A DNA stretch of 64,000 bases, taken from the NCBI RefSeq assembly GCF_021245735.1, contig NZ_JAJISB010000008.1:62001-126000 (forward strand), given 5' to 3'. Shown piece after piece: positions 26,587 through 35,046 of this stretch (its first letter is position 1; each line of letters starts with the position of its first letter). Under the pieces are notes generated by a model. The model saw only the letters and a program-made list of their open reading frames with translations, did not search any database and was not told where the DNA came from. Position numbers and translations under genes: made by a program. The DNA comes from Brevibacillus daliensis. Its GTDB lineage: Bacteria > Bacillota > Bacilli > Brevibacillales > Brevibacillaceae.

Positions 26587-26994
26587 ATGAATAAGAAGAG
26601 AATGTTTACTCCAGAGGAAGCAACGGAATTTGTTCCTTTTCTAGAGACAGAGCTTCTATTTTTACGGCAGCAAAAAAAGAGTATCTCCGAAAAATTTTAT
26701 CGATTGCAAATTATAAAAAGCCATGTGGATCATACGGGTGGAAGTGATTATGCGGAACAAGAAATTTTTGAGTTGGAATGCCAACTGGAATTTCTCCATT
26801 TGGAATACGAGTTGCATATGAACTCCATTGAACTAAGAGGAATACAAATCAAAGATATACAATTAGGATTAGCAGATTTCCCTGCATTAGTAGACGATGT
26901 AGAAGTTTTACTCTGCTGGAAGACAGGAGAAAAGATTGTTTCACATTATCATGGGGTAGAAGAGGGATACTTGGGCCGAAGAAAGCTATGCTAG
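26587..26994 (+). CDS. DUF2203 family protein
   Basis: A 135-residue protein starting KRMFTPEEATEFVPFLE, with a long helix and the C-terminal block VDDVEVLLCWKTGE followed by HYHGVEEGYLGR, the hallmark end of DUF2203 proteins. Function is unknown; the family is widespread in Bacilli and some other phyla. ATG 26587 has GAGGTG 7 nt upstream, better than an upstream in-frame start. It is a single-gene unit with a terminator. Confidence 0.85.
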   Translation: MNKKRMFTPEEATEFVPFLETELLFLRQQKKSISEKFYRLQIIKSHVDHTGGSDYAEQEIFELECQLEFLHLEYELHMNSIELRGIQIKDIQLGLADFPALVDDVEVLLCWKTGEKIVSHYHGVEEGYLGRRKLC

Positions 26995-27071
26995 GTACTT
27001 CTACTGAGAGTTTGAGCTTTTACATCAAATTGTTTGAACAGATCACCTGAAGAGTTTCATTACTCATATAT

Positions 27072-27111
27072 AAAAAGGATAAGCTCAAGAAAAGTAGCTT
27101 GTCCTTTTTTG
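27072..27111 (+). terminator. Terminator after the DUF2203 gene
   Basis: 14-bp stem AAAAAGGATAAGCT / AGCTTGTCCTTTTT (one T-G pair) followed by T. Confidence 0.85.
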
Positions 27112-27199
27112 ACAGATAAGAATTTATAAAAATTCTCATCTGCATAAGAAAACTAATAGAGTAGTTGTCGTTTGGTAATCCATCAAGAAGGATTACGGA

Positions 27200-28384
27200 A
27201 TGGGACTGAAAGATAAAATGGGGGAAGTAGTCCGACAATATCCCAGATGGGTATCGAATAAACTGGAGAGGAAAAATATGCGGACTAATATAGCATTACA
27301 TTCAACAATATTTAATCAGATGAAAGATCTCATCTTTCTGATCAAGGCAACGGAAGACAATCTTTTCATCGTAACGGAAGTGAATCAAGCTTTTTTAGAT
27401 GAAACCGGTTATATACATGAAGAGGTAATCGGGAGGGAGATCAGTGAACTGGTTGGACAAAGCGGTACACTTTTTTCCGTCGAAATGTGTAGAGAAGCAA
27501 TTGCGGAGAAAACCACGATACAATATGAATCTACACTTCTTCAGCCATTAGTATCACGAACCTATGAGATTGCTTTGCACCCAGTTATTGAACGGGAAGG
27601 AACAGGGTATATCACCGGTGTCGTACGCAATATCACAAAGAGGTTGAGACAAGAAGAAAAGCAAAGAAATACGGAGAAAATGCTGGTGGTAAGTCATTTA
27701 GCAGCTGGCGTTGCCCATGAATTAAGGAATCCGTTAACCTCAATAAAAGGATTTTTAAAATTATTAAAAGACCAAGTCTCTGAACAAGATACCTCGCTTG
27801 AATTCTATCTCAATATCATGTCAGATGAATTTATCCACATTGAACAAGTAGTTGACGAGTTGGTAAAGCTATCATTGCCACATTCATTACTATATAGTGA
27901 AACACATATCCCCTTATTAATCGAAGAAACCATCAAATCATTTCAAGAGTTACAGGTTCATCTAGAGGCAACCATTCAGCTCCATTTTCACTACTATGGT
28001 TGTATTCCTCCTGTTTCCTGTGACCGAAGCCTGGTGAAAAAGGTTCTTCTTCATCTGCTTACCAATGCATCGGAATCTATGCTTTATGGTGGGGAAATAT
28101 TTATTACGACCTATGTTAATGAACAGAAGGAAGTGTGTATTAGTATCATTGATGAAGGAAAGGGAATTGCCCAGGATCGGTTGAAAAGATTGGGAGAGCC
28201 TTATTACTCAACAAAAGAGAAAGGGACAGGATTTGGACTTACCATGTGTTATCAGGTGATTAAGCAGCATCAAGGACGCATCGTCATTCATAGTGAGGAG
28301 AACGAGGGTACAATCGTTACCGTAGCTTTACCCGTCCACCCCAAAAAACAGCTAGTGCCCAAGGAACCTGAGGAAGGGAAGTAA
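27200..28384 (+). CDS. Soluble PAS histidine kinase (sporulation-kinase type, orphan)
   Basis: A 394-residue cytoplasmic kinase with no membrane span. The PAS domain (about residues 35-150; FLDETGYIHEEVIGREI) is followed by HisKA with His173 in GVAHELRNPL, then an ATPase domain with the N-box LTNASESM and GTGFGLTM. The H-box is of the KinA/KinE kind, so phosphate is likely passed to Spo0F or a distant regulator; none is encoded nearby. ATG 27200 is preceded by AAGGA. A second in-frame ATG at 27278 has its own GGAGAGG and could be the true or an additional start. It likely begins an operon with the SPL-like and LD-carboxypeptidase genes. Confidence 0.87.
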   Translation: MGLKDKMGEVVRQYPRWVSNKLERKNMRTNIALHSTIFNQMKDLIFLIKATEDNLFIVTEVNQAFLDETGYIHEEVIGREISELVGQSGTLFSVEMCREAIAEKTTIQYESTLLQPLVSRTYEIALHPVIEREGTGYITGVVRNITKRLRQEEKQRNTEKMLVVSHLAAGVAHELRNPLTSIKGFLKLLKDQVSEQDTSLEFYLNIMSDEFIHIEQVVDELVKLSLPHSLLYSETHIPLLIEETIKSFQELQVHLEATIQLHFHYYGCIPPVSCDRSLVKKVLLHLLTNASESMLYGGEIFITTYVNEQKEVCISIIDEGKGIAQDRLKRLGEPYYSTKEKGTGFGLTMCYQVIKQHQGRIVIHSEENEGTIVTVALPVHPKKQLVPKEPEEGK

Positions 28385-28392
28385 GTATTCTT

Positions 28393-29214
28393 ATGCTTAT
28401 TACTCATAGGCAACCAAAACAATTAATGCAAAAAGCAAGCGGTTACGTATCAGGATATACTCATACCTTAAATCCCTACATTGGCTGTAGCTTTGGCTGC
28501 TCATACTGCTACGTGAGACAGATGCCGGTTAATCTTTTTCGAAAAGAAGATTGGGGAAGTTATGTCGATGTAAAAAACGGCGCTGCCCAATTGTTAAAAA
28601 AAGAACTCATGAGGGAAAAACGTAAAGGACCCGTTCGAATCTTTATGTCAACCAGCACTGACCCCTATCAACCCATTGAATATGAAGCAAAAATCACCAG
28701 ACAGTGTTTAGAAGTGCTGGCTGAAGAACATATCGATTATCTATGGGTACAAACAAGAAGTCCACTGGTTACAAGAGATATAGATCTTTTTATGAAAATG
28801 AAACATAGAGTCATGGTAAGTGTTACAATTGAAACCGATCGAGATGAAATCAGAAGAAGCTTTTCTCCACAAGCACCACCTATCGCAGCACGGATAAAGG
28901 CGCTGTCTCTCTTAAATGAATCAGAAATACCATGCCAGGCTGCCATTTCTCCTGTATTACCTTGCAGTAAAGACTTTGCAGAAAAACTACGTCCTGTAAC
29001 TGATCGGGTATGTATCGATGACTACTTTATGGGTGATGGACAACAAGGAAGACGTACGAAGCGATTGGGAATTGAAACTATATATCGGGATGAAGATCTT
29101 CTTGCCTGGTATTCTCCTGAAGCATATAAAATTGTTTATCAGCAATTTTTAAACGTTTATAATCCAGAGCAAATATATATCAGTCAGGCTGGTTTCTTGC
29201 CAGCAAATAGTTAG
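28393..29214 (+). CDS. SPL-family radical SAM protein
   Basis: A 273-residue radical SAM enzyme of the COG1533 (SplB-like) group. The cluster motif is CSFGCSYC with Cys32, Cys36 and Cys39 after GYTHTLNPYIG, and STDPYQPIE is characteristic of the group. It lacks the length and N-terminal domain of true spore photoproduct lyase, so photoproduct repair should not be assumed. It starts 9 bp after the kinase stop, with AGGAAGGG rather far upstream, so translation may depend on coupling. Confidence 0.85.
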   Translation: MLITHRQPKQLMQKASGYVSGYTHTLNPYIGCSFGCSYCYVRQMPVNLFRKEDWGSYVDVKNGAAQLLKKELMREKRKGPVRIFMSTSTDPYQPIEYEAKITRQCLEVLAEEHIDYLWVQTRSPLVTRDIDLFMKMKHRVMVSVTIETDRDEIRRSFSPQAPPIAARIKALSLLNESEIPCQAAISPVLPCSKDFAEKLRPVTDRVCIDDYFMGDGQQGRRTKRLGIETIYRDEDLLAWYSPEAYKIVYQQFLNVYNPEQIYISQAGFLPANS

Positions 29215-29224
29215 AGTGGAAGGG

Positions 29225-30169
29225 ATGAAGCAATTGAAAAAGGGTAAAACACTTCATTTACAAGATACGATTGGAATCATTGCTCCTGCGAGTCCTGTGG
29301 ATTCGAAAAAGGTTGGTAAAGCAGTAGAGGCAGTGGAAGCATTAGGGTATAAAGTGAAGGTGGGGGAGAGTTGCTATCGTTCGTACGGTGGTTACTTAAG
29401 TGACACGCCAGATAATCGAGCAAGTGAACTGGAAGCAATGTTCGCAGATCCAGAAGTTGATGCAATTCTTTGTTTGCGTGGTGGATATGGTACCCCCCAT
29501 TTGCTGGATAAAATTGATTACTCGATTATTGCAGCTCATCCAAAATTATTTATTGGCTACAGTGATATTACTGCCTTGCATATCGCTTTTATGCAAAAGG
29601 CTGGCTTGGCTACCGTTCATGGTCCAATGGCTGCCGTTGAGATTGCAAACGACTTTCATCCCATTTCAAAGGAATATTTTACTCGATTGTTAACAGAGTC
29701 AGAACCACTTGGGGAACTGGTAAATCCCGAAGAGGAAATGATTGAGTGTCTGGTACCTGGTGAAGCTACAGGTGCAGTGGTGGGGGGGAACCTCAGCTTG
29801 ATCTGTACTACCCTGGGAACACCATATGAAATCGACACAAAAGGAAAGATCCTTTTCCTTGAGGATATTGATGAGGAACCCTACGCTATAGATCGCATGC
29901 TTACCCAGCTTGCCTTAGCAGGAAAGTTATCGGATGCAGCTGGTATTGTGCTAGGCACGTGGACAGATTGCACCGTGAAAGAGGGGAAAGAAAGTTTTAC
30001 CGTAAAGGAAATCATTAAACAAATCGTGATCCCATACAACAAACCTACTATCCTGAATATTCAGATTGGCCATGATCCATGTAATATCCCACTACCTCTG
30101 GGAGTTCGTGCAACGTTAGTAGCGGATAAAGGTATATTACGCATTGACGAGAGTATTACGGAATCATAA
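29225..30169 (+). CDS. LD-carboxypeptidase, S66 family
   Basis: A 314-residue serine peptidase that removes the terminal D-Ala from murein tetrapeptides in recycling (YkfA/LdcA type). It contains IGIIAPASPV near the start, FIGYSDITALH with the catalytic Ser, and the C-terminal Glu/His region FLEDIDEEPYAIDRML and IGHDPCNIPLPLG. Starts at 29216 (GTG), 29225 (ATG) and 29234 (TTG) are all possible. GGAAGGG lies between them: it is too close to the ATG and well spaced for the TTG, so the N-terminus is uncertain by a few residues. No signal peptide, so cytoplasmic. Confidence 0.88.
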   Translation: MKQLKKGKTLHLQDTIGIIAPASPVDSKKVGKAVEAVEALGYKVKVGESCYRSYGGYLSDTPDNRASELEAMFADPEVDAILCLRGGYGTPHLLDKIDYSIIAAHPKLFIGYSDITALHIAFMQKAGLATVHGPMAAVEIANDFHPISKEYFTRLLTESEPLGELVNPEEEMIECLVPGEATGAVVGGNLSLICTTLGTPYEIDTKGKILFLEDIDEEPYAIDRMLTQLALAGKLSDAAGIVLGTWTDCTVKEGKESFTVKEIIKQIVIPYNKPTILNIQIGHDPCNIPLPLGVRATLVADKGILRIDESITES

Positions 30170-30272
30170 GGGAAATCGACCAAAGACTAGGATATCCTTA
30201 TCAGTTAGGGTATAATACGATAGGCTATACTAGCTATGTCTAACATAACAATCAATTTGGAGGGACGCATTC

Positions 30273-30977
30273 ATGAGTGTACATATCGAAGCTACAGAAG
30301 GTCAAATAGCAGAATCCATTCTGCTTCCTGGTGACCCACTCCGCGCAAAATATATTGCTGAAACATTCCTGGAAAATCCACAATGCTTCAATAACGTAAG
30401 AGGTATGCTAGGTTTTACAGGTACGTATAAAGGTAAACCAGTTTCTGTAATGGGAACAGGGATGGGGATTCCTTCTATCTCTATCTATTCACACGAACTA
30501 ATTAATTCATATGGAGTTAAAAACTTGATTCGTGTAGGAACATGTGGCGCAATTCAGAAAGACGTAAAAGTGCGTGACGTTATTATTGCGATGTCATCTG
30601 CTTCTGATTCAGCTGTAAATCAGCATCGTTTTAACGGAATGGATTATTCTCCAACTGCAGATTTTAGCTTGTTGAAAAAAGCTTATGATGTTGCTATGGA
30701 ACGTCAAATGTCTACTAAGGTAGGTCAAGTTTTCACAAGTGATACATTCTATAACGATAACCCTGAACGTGTTCATAAACTGGCTGATTATGGTGTACTG
30801 GCAGTAGAAATGGAGACAACTGCTCTTTACACAATCGCAGCCAAATTTGGAGCACGTGCATTATCGATACTAACAGTTAGTGATCATATCATTACTGGCG
30901 AAGAAACTACAGCAATGGAACGCCAAACTACTTTTAACCAAATGATTGAAATTGCATTAGAAGCAGCAATTTCTTAA
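30273..30977 (+). CDS. deoD: Purine-nucleoside phosphorylase
   Basis: A 234-residue hexameric-type phosphorylase that splits purine (deoxy)ribonucleosides with phosphate into base and (deoxy)ribose 1-phosphate. Conserved blocks are [39 protein letters not shown] and [10 protein letters not shown], with the catalytic Asp in TVSDHI. GGAGGGA gives a perfect ribosome site. A TATAAT at 30211-30216 may be its -10. It is monocistronic, ending in a strong terminator. Confidence 0.95.
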   Translation: MSVHIEATEGQIAESILLPGDPLRAKYIAETFLENPQCFNNVRGMLGFTGTYKGKPVSVMGTGMGIPSISIYSHELINSYGVKNLIRVGTCGAIQKDVKVRDVIIAMSSASDSAVNQHRFNGMDYSPTADFSLLKKAYDVAMERQMSTKVGQVFTSDTFYNDNPERVHKLADYGVLAVEMETTALYTIAAKFGARALSILTVSDHIITGEETTAMERQTTFNQMIEIALEAAIS

Positions 30978-30990
30978 TTCATAACGAAGA

Positions 30991-31025
30991 CCAAAAACCC
31001 GCTTATTCCAAAAGCGGGTTTTTGG
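30991..31025 (+). terminator. Terminator after deoD
   Basis: 14-bp perfect stem CCAAAAACCCGCTT / AAGCGGGTTTTTGG. Confidence 0.92.
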
Positions 31026-31280
31026 ATTGTGGACAAACTTTTCTTATTCGATATAAGGGGAGTTTGTTTTACTTTTTGGAGGTAAAAAGTAAATACTTGA
31101 TTTAATCGATCTCACCAACCGGGGGTTTACAGGAGCTGGACATACAGCGTTGACCCTCATGCCGCTCCTGTCCCTTTCAATGTGACAGTCTTGGTGCCAA
31201 CAATTATTCATTGTATTTTTTGGGGATCAATGAGAAATTATTATGTTCATATTGCTGGAATGGAGGGTGAGTCCAATATC
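31026..31280. other. Gap between deoD and the broken methyltransferase
   Basis: About 250 bp without a convincing gene. CAGGAGC near 31130 and GCTCCTG near 31163 form a wide inverted repeat. The base composition is less AT-rich than in neighbouring gaps. I see no promoter I would trust. Confidence 0.3.
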
Positions 31281-31907
31281 ATGTATTTGTCTCCAAGGGT
31301 ATATCACCGAATTGTCCGTCCTCGATGGTTCACTAAAACATATATACACGATCATATAAAAAGCCAATTCACAGTAGAAAACAAAATTGAATTAGATTTT
31401 GGTTGTGGAACGGGGGCGAACTGATGTATGTTTGGCACCGAACATTATTATGGCATCGATCCTGATGCGAACAGAGTACAATTTGCCAAACGCTTATATC
31501 CGAATTATACCTTTACGGTTTTTGACGGTAAACAAATACCAATGCACAATCAGACCGTTGATATATTATTAATTGTTGCGGTACTGCACCATATTTCAAA
31601 TGAGCAAATCGCTGAGTATTTGTCCGAATTTCAAAGAGTTTTGAAGCCTGAGGGGAAAATTATTGTCATTGAGCCCTATTTATCCCCTAAGAAGAAATTT
31701 AATAACTGGTTTATGACCCGATATGATGACGGAGAGTTTATCCGAAATGAGGATGATTATCTTCAGTTATTCAACAATCAACTATATGATTGTACAGTAC
31801 TCAAAAAGTTCCGAAAGCTTCTTCTATATAACGAAATCTTTTTCACAGCTGCTTCCAAATCAAATATCGCACAAAACGACAAGCTCTTCCTGAACCCTTC
31901 TTTATGA
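31281..31907 (+). pseudogene. Class I SAM-dependent methyltransferase broken by an in-frame stop
   Basis: One continuous reading frame, MYLSPRVYHRIVRP onwards, carries motif I (LDFGCGTGAN) and then meets TGA at 31422-31424. Reading resumes in the same frame with EHYYGIDPDANRVQFAKR, the motif-IV-like LLIVAVLHHIS, and LKPEGKIIVIEPY. Both halves belong to one methyltransferase, so a point mutation to a stop is the simplest reading. Bypass or a sequencing error cannot be excluded. Translation of the second half could restart at ATG 31428, but without motif I it would not bind SAM. A possible start further upstream, at 31260, exists. Confidence 0.8.
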
Positions 31908-32197
31908 TGAAGGGGAGTTGATGCCCAAAAGCGATGCATCTCAGGGAACACTTTTTACGAATGAAGCGCCATAAACAACCCATATCGTTCAAAAGTTGAT
32001 AGACACGAGCAAGAATTTGGAAAAGGAAGAACCACAATAATAAAATTGTAGATAGTGAGTAGCAGCCATACTCTCCATGAATACGGCTGGTACTTCTGCT
32101 ACACCTCTCGAACAGCCTTTTTCTCAAATTGTTCAACTGAAATCCCTTTGAATTTAGTAAAACAGGAACACCATAAAAAGGAGGTGAAACGAATTCA
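31908..32197. other. Gap upstream of the cardiolipin synthase gene
   Basis: A long open minus-strand frame (32211 down to 31843) covers this gap and the end of the pseudogene, but it has no ribosome site and no motif I recognise. The only solid element is the AAGGAGGTG site at 32178-32186 belonging to the synthase gene. Confidence 0.3.
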
Positions 32198-33613
32198 TTG
32201 CTATGGATCATCTTTGCCCTCTTACTGTTTCTTATTCAAATTGGAGTCATTGTATTTAGCGAATATCGCCGTCCCCAAAAAGCAGTTACTTGGGTTGTCA
32301 TTTCGTTCGTTTTTCCGTTTATCGGTTACCTGCTATATTATTCTATCGGGCAAGAATATTCATGTAACCTTCACCCACACCCAAAAGAAAGGACGAAGTT
32401 GGCTAGAATAAAGGAAAAACTGAAAGATCGGTGCAAGCGGCGAATGTCGGAAGAACTGCTTGACCAAACCATTCAGCAGAATGACACATTGCATGCGACG
32501 CTCAAAAAGATTGTGTCCCTTCCGATTAACGTTTGTAATGAAACGATCGTTTATAGCGAAGGAGAACAAGCCTTTGAAGCGATGTTAGAATCGATTACTA
32601 GAGCTAAGCACCATATTCATATTCAATTTTACATTATTCGCGACGACCAACTCGGTACTAAGTTTCAGCAACTGTTGATTCAGAAAGCACAGGAAAGAGT
32701 GAAAGTACGATTTTTATACGACAGGATCGGCAGCCGTCGGTTAGGGAAGACTTATTTGAAACAATTGCAGGAAGCGGGTGTGGAAACCGGATGTTTTTCC
32801 CCACTATTACCTGCATTTATTAGTAAACGGATTAATTATCGTAATCACCGCAAAACATTGGTTGTAGACGGTAAAATCGGGTATATTGGCGGCTTAAATA
32901 TAGGGGATGAATACGTAGGGAAGAATCCAAAAATCGGCTACTGGCGGGATACACATTTCCGTTTGAAAGGAGATGCGGTATTGTGGATTCAATATGCCTT
33001 TTTGACCGATTGGTTTTTTGTCAAAGGAAAACTATTGACTGACCCCGTCTATTTTCCCGAACAGGAAAGTGAAGGGAGGGAACTCGTACAAATCGTAAAG
33101 AGCAGTCCAGACGAGACAATCCTGGAGCTTATTTTTTTCTTGATCAATTCGGCGAGAAAGCGGATTTATATTGAATCCCCTTACTTCATTCTCGATCCAG
33201 GCATCTTATTGGCTTTAAAAACAGCCGTAAGCAGAGAAGTTGACGTTCAGGTCATTATACCAACCATGCCTGAGTCTAATTTAGTTTACTCCGCCACTTT
33301 GTCCTATGCCCGGGAATTGATGGAGGCAGGGGTTCGATTTCATTGCTATAAGAAAGGATTTATCCATGCCAAAGTAATAATTACCGATGACTTGGCGTGC
33401 TCCGGCACAGCAAATATGGATATGCGCAGCTTTTACGACCAATTCGAAATAAATGCGGTCTTTTTTGACGAAAAGGTGGTAGACCGCCTGGTTCAAGATT
33501 TTTATCGTGATCGTAGTGGTAGTGAAGAGATTTTTCTGTCGGAATTTAAAAATCGACCATGGTTCCATAAGGTAAGAGAAGCCTTCGCCCGACTACTTTC
33601 ATCTTTGTTTTAG
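32198..33613 (+). CDS. cls: Cardiolipin synthase (phospholipase D superfamily)
   Basis: A 471-residue membrane enzyme that joins two phosphatidylglycerol molecules into cardiolipin plus glycerol. Two N-terminal spans (about residues 1-50) precede two HKD motifs: HRKTLVVDGKIGYIGGLNIG and HAKVIITDDLACSGTANMD. The start is TTG 32198, with AAGGAGGTG about 11 nt upstream. Codon choice looks slightly more GC-rich than in flanking genes, and it adjoins a pseudogene and a repeat array, which hints at an acquired or rearranged segment. Bacillales often carry two or more cls copies. Confidence 0.92.
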   Translation: MLWIIFALLLFLIQIGVIVFSEYRRPQKAVTWVVISFVFPFIGYLLYYSIGQEYSCNLHPHPKERTKLARIKEKLKDRCKRRMSEELLDQTIQQNDTLHATLKKIVSLPINVCNETIVYSEGEQAFEAMLESITRAKHHIHIQFYIIRDDQLGTKFQQLLIQKAQERVKVRFLYDRIGSRRLGKTYLKQLQEAGVETGCFSPLLPAFISKRINYRNHRKTLVVDGKIGYIGGLNIGDEYVGKNPKIGYWRDTHFRLKGDAVLWIQYAFLTDWFFVKGKLLTDPVYFPEQESEGRELVQIVKSSPDETILELIFFLINSARKRIYIESPYFILDPGILLALKTAVSREVDVQVIIPTMPESNLVYSATLSYARELMEAGVRFHCYKKGFIHAKVIITDDLACSGTANMDMRSFYDQFEINAVFFDEKVVDRLVQDFYRDRSGSEEIFLSEFKNRPWFHKVREAFARLLSSLF

Positions 33614-33698
33614 TCAAAGTATTTGTTCATTTTAAATTATCCAGTCATTTTTACATCTCAACATGTAATCCCTTTCAATCCCATTTGTATGAAAGAAT

Positions 33699-33782
33699 AA
33701 AGAGCAAAGAGCAAAGAGCAAAGAGCAAAGAGCAAAGAGCAAAGAGCAAAGAGCAAAGAGCAAAGAGCAAAGAGCAAAGAGC
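33699..33782. repeat. Perfect tandem array of 12 x 7 bp (AAAGAGC)
   Basis: Twelve uninterrupted identical heptamers make 84 bp. Perfect identity suggests recent expansion and probable length variation between strains. It lies downstream of cls and about 190 bp before ypdA, outside any supported gene. Confidence 0.97.
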
Positions 33783-33892
33783 ATGAAGGGCTTAGAAGGA
33801 ATCCTCAGGTCTTCCATTCTGCGACTTTTCTAGCAAATAATAATTGATGTTTTTGAATATACGTTACAGGATTGCTCGATAAAAAGCCGACT

Positions 33893-33918
33893 GAACTCGC
33901 TACATAGCGAGTTCTTTT
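33893..33918 (+). terminator. Probable terminator for cls
   Basis: GAACTCGC (33893-33900) pairs with GCGAGTTC (33907-33914) across a short loop, followed by TTTTG. Confidence 0.6.
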
Positions 33919-33974
33919 GTGAGGAATTGAGCAATTTGGCTTATAATAGAGAATAGAGAAGGTGAGGGATGAGA

Positions 33975-34952
33975 ATGGAAGATATTATCGTTGTTGGAGC
34001 AGGTCCATGTGGCTTGTCTTGTGCGGTGGAACTAAAAAAGCTAGGATTTCATCCACTCCTAATTGATAAAGGGAGCATTGTACACTCCATTTATAAATAT
34101 CCAACGTATATGATTTTTCATAGTACACCTGAATTACTTGAGATTGGGGATATACCGTTTAGTACACCAAATGAAAAACCAACACGTCAAGAAGCATTAA
34201 CGTACTATCGTTTAGTTGCAGAGAGATACCAACTGCCCATTCATACGTTCGAGGAAGTAACATCTGTGAACCCGGTACAAGGTCATTTCACAGTAACGAC
34301 AAGGACAAGATCCCAGGAAACAAAAGAGTATCAAGCCAAACAAGTCGTAGTTGCTACCGGTTATTTTGATAACCCGAACAAATTAGGTATTCCAGGAGAA
34401 GAGCTATCCAAGGTAAGTTCTTTTTACACAGAAGCACATCCATACAGCGGATGCAACGTAACGATAATTGGTGGGAATAACTCTGCCGTAGATGCAGCAC
34501 TTGATTTGGGAAGAGCAGGTGCAAAAGTTACAGTTGTATGCAGGGGAGATCACTTATCGGAGCGAGTAAAGGCTTGGACCAAACCAGTTTTTGAAAGCAA
34601 ATGTCAAAAGGGTCATATTAGGATGATATTCTCCTCGCGGGTAATTAGTATTACTGAGAATGCCGTGTTAGTTGAAACACCATCAGGAGTAGAAAATATT
34701 GAGAATGACTTTGTATTTAGCTTGATCGGTTACAGACCTGATCGCAAGCTTCTTCAAGAAATGGGTGTAAAAGTAGATCTAGAATCAGGTGCACCAGTTT
34801 TTAATGAGGAGAGTATGGAAACGAACATTCCAGGCTTATACGTAGCAGGAGTGATCGTGTCAGGAAGACATGTCAATGAAATCTTTATAGAAAACGGACG
34901 ATTTCATGGAAAATTAATCGCAGAGCATTTGATAGCAGGGCAGGAAAAATAA
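33975..34952 (+). CDS. ypdA: YpdA-type bacillithiol disulfide reductase
   Basis: A 325-residue flavoprotein that uses NADPH to reduce oxidised bacillithiol in the cytoplasm. The FAD site is IIVVGAGPCGLSC at the N-terminus, and the NADPH site is VTIIGGNNSAVDAALDLG in the middle. The C-terminal part NIPGLYVAGVIVSG resembles thioredoxin-reductase-like proteins, and there is no CxxC disulfide pair in the chain, as expected for YpdA. ATG 33975 (MEDIIVVG) matches the family start. An ATG two codons upstream is also possible, as AAGGTG lies before both. It implies a bacillithiol-making host. Confidence 0.9.
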   Translation: MEDIIVVGAGPCGLSCAVELKKLGFHPLLIDKGSIVHSIYKYPTYMIFHSTPELLEIGDIPFSTPNEKPTRQEALTYYRLVAERYQLPIHTFEEVTSVNPVQGHFTVTTRTRSQETKEYQAKQVVVATGYFDNPNKLGIPGEELSKVSSFYTEAHPYSGCNVTIIGGNNSAVDAALDLGRAGAKVTVVCRGDHLSERVKAWTKPVFESKCQKGHIRMIFSSRVISITENAVLVETPSGVENIENDFVFSLIGYRPDRKLLQEMGVKVDLESGAPVFNEESMETNIPGLYVAGVIVSGRHVNEIFIENGRFHGKLIAEHLIAGQEK

Positions 34953-34970
34953 TTATTTCCTGCTCTTTTC
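34940..34970 (+). terminator. Terminator overlapping the ypdA stop codon
   Basis: GCAGGAAA (from 34940) pairs with TTTCCTGC (to 34963), then CTCTTTTC. Confidence 0.75.
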
Positions 34971-35046
34971 TTGTTTGATATTAAAGCAGGTGGTAACATT
35001 TGGTAAGAAAAGAAGATTTAAATACGAAAAGAAATGGAGTAGAGGA

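Larger units (their letters stand above)
33614..33974. other. Repeat-bearing gap between cls and ypdA
   Basis: Holds the 7-bp tandem array (33699-33782) and a hairpin (33893-33914). No gene is supported; a minus-strand frame across the array is only the translated repeat. Confidence 0.5.

Noticed and set aside
28393-29214. True spore photoproduct lyase (SplB)
   Set aside because: The protein is shorter than SplB and its sequence fits the broad SPL-like group better; no splA gene is present.
31422-31424. TGA in the methyltransferase as programmed recoding (selenocysteine or read-through)
   Set aside because: No selenocysteine element or selenoprotein genes are visible, and the residue is not a catalytic position; a nonsense mutation is simpler.
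31843-32211. 122-codon open frame on the minus strand, considered as a transposase remnant
   Set aside because: No recognisable DDE or other motif, no ribosome site, and it overlaps two plus-strand genes. I could not tie it to any family.
33632-33817. Minus-strand ORF across the heptamer array
   Set aside because: Its sequence is only the translated repeat (ALCSLLF units) with no ribosome site.
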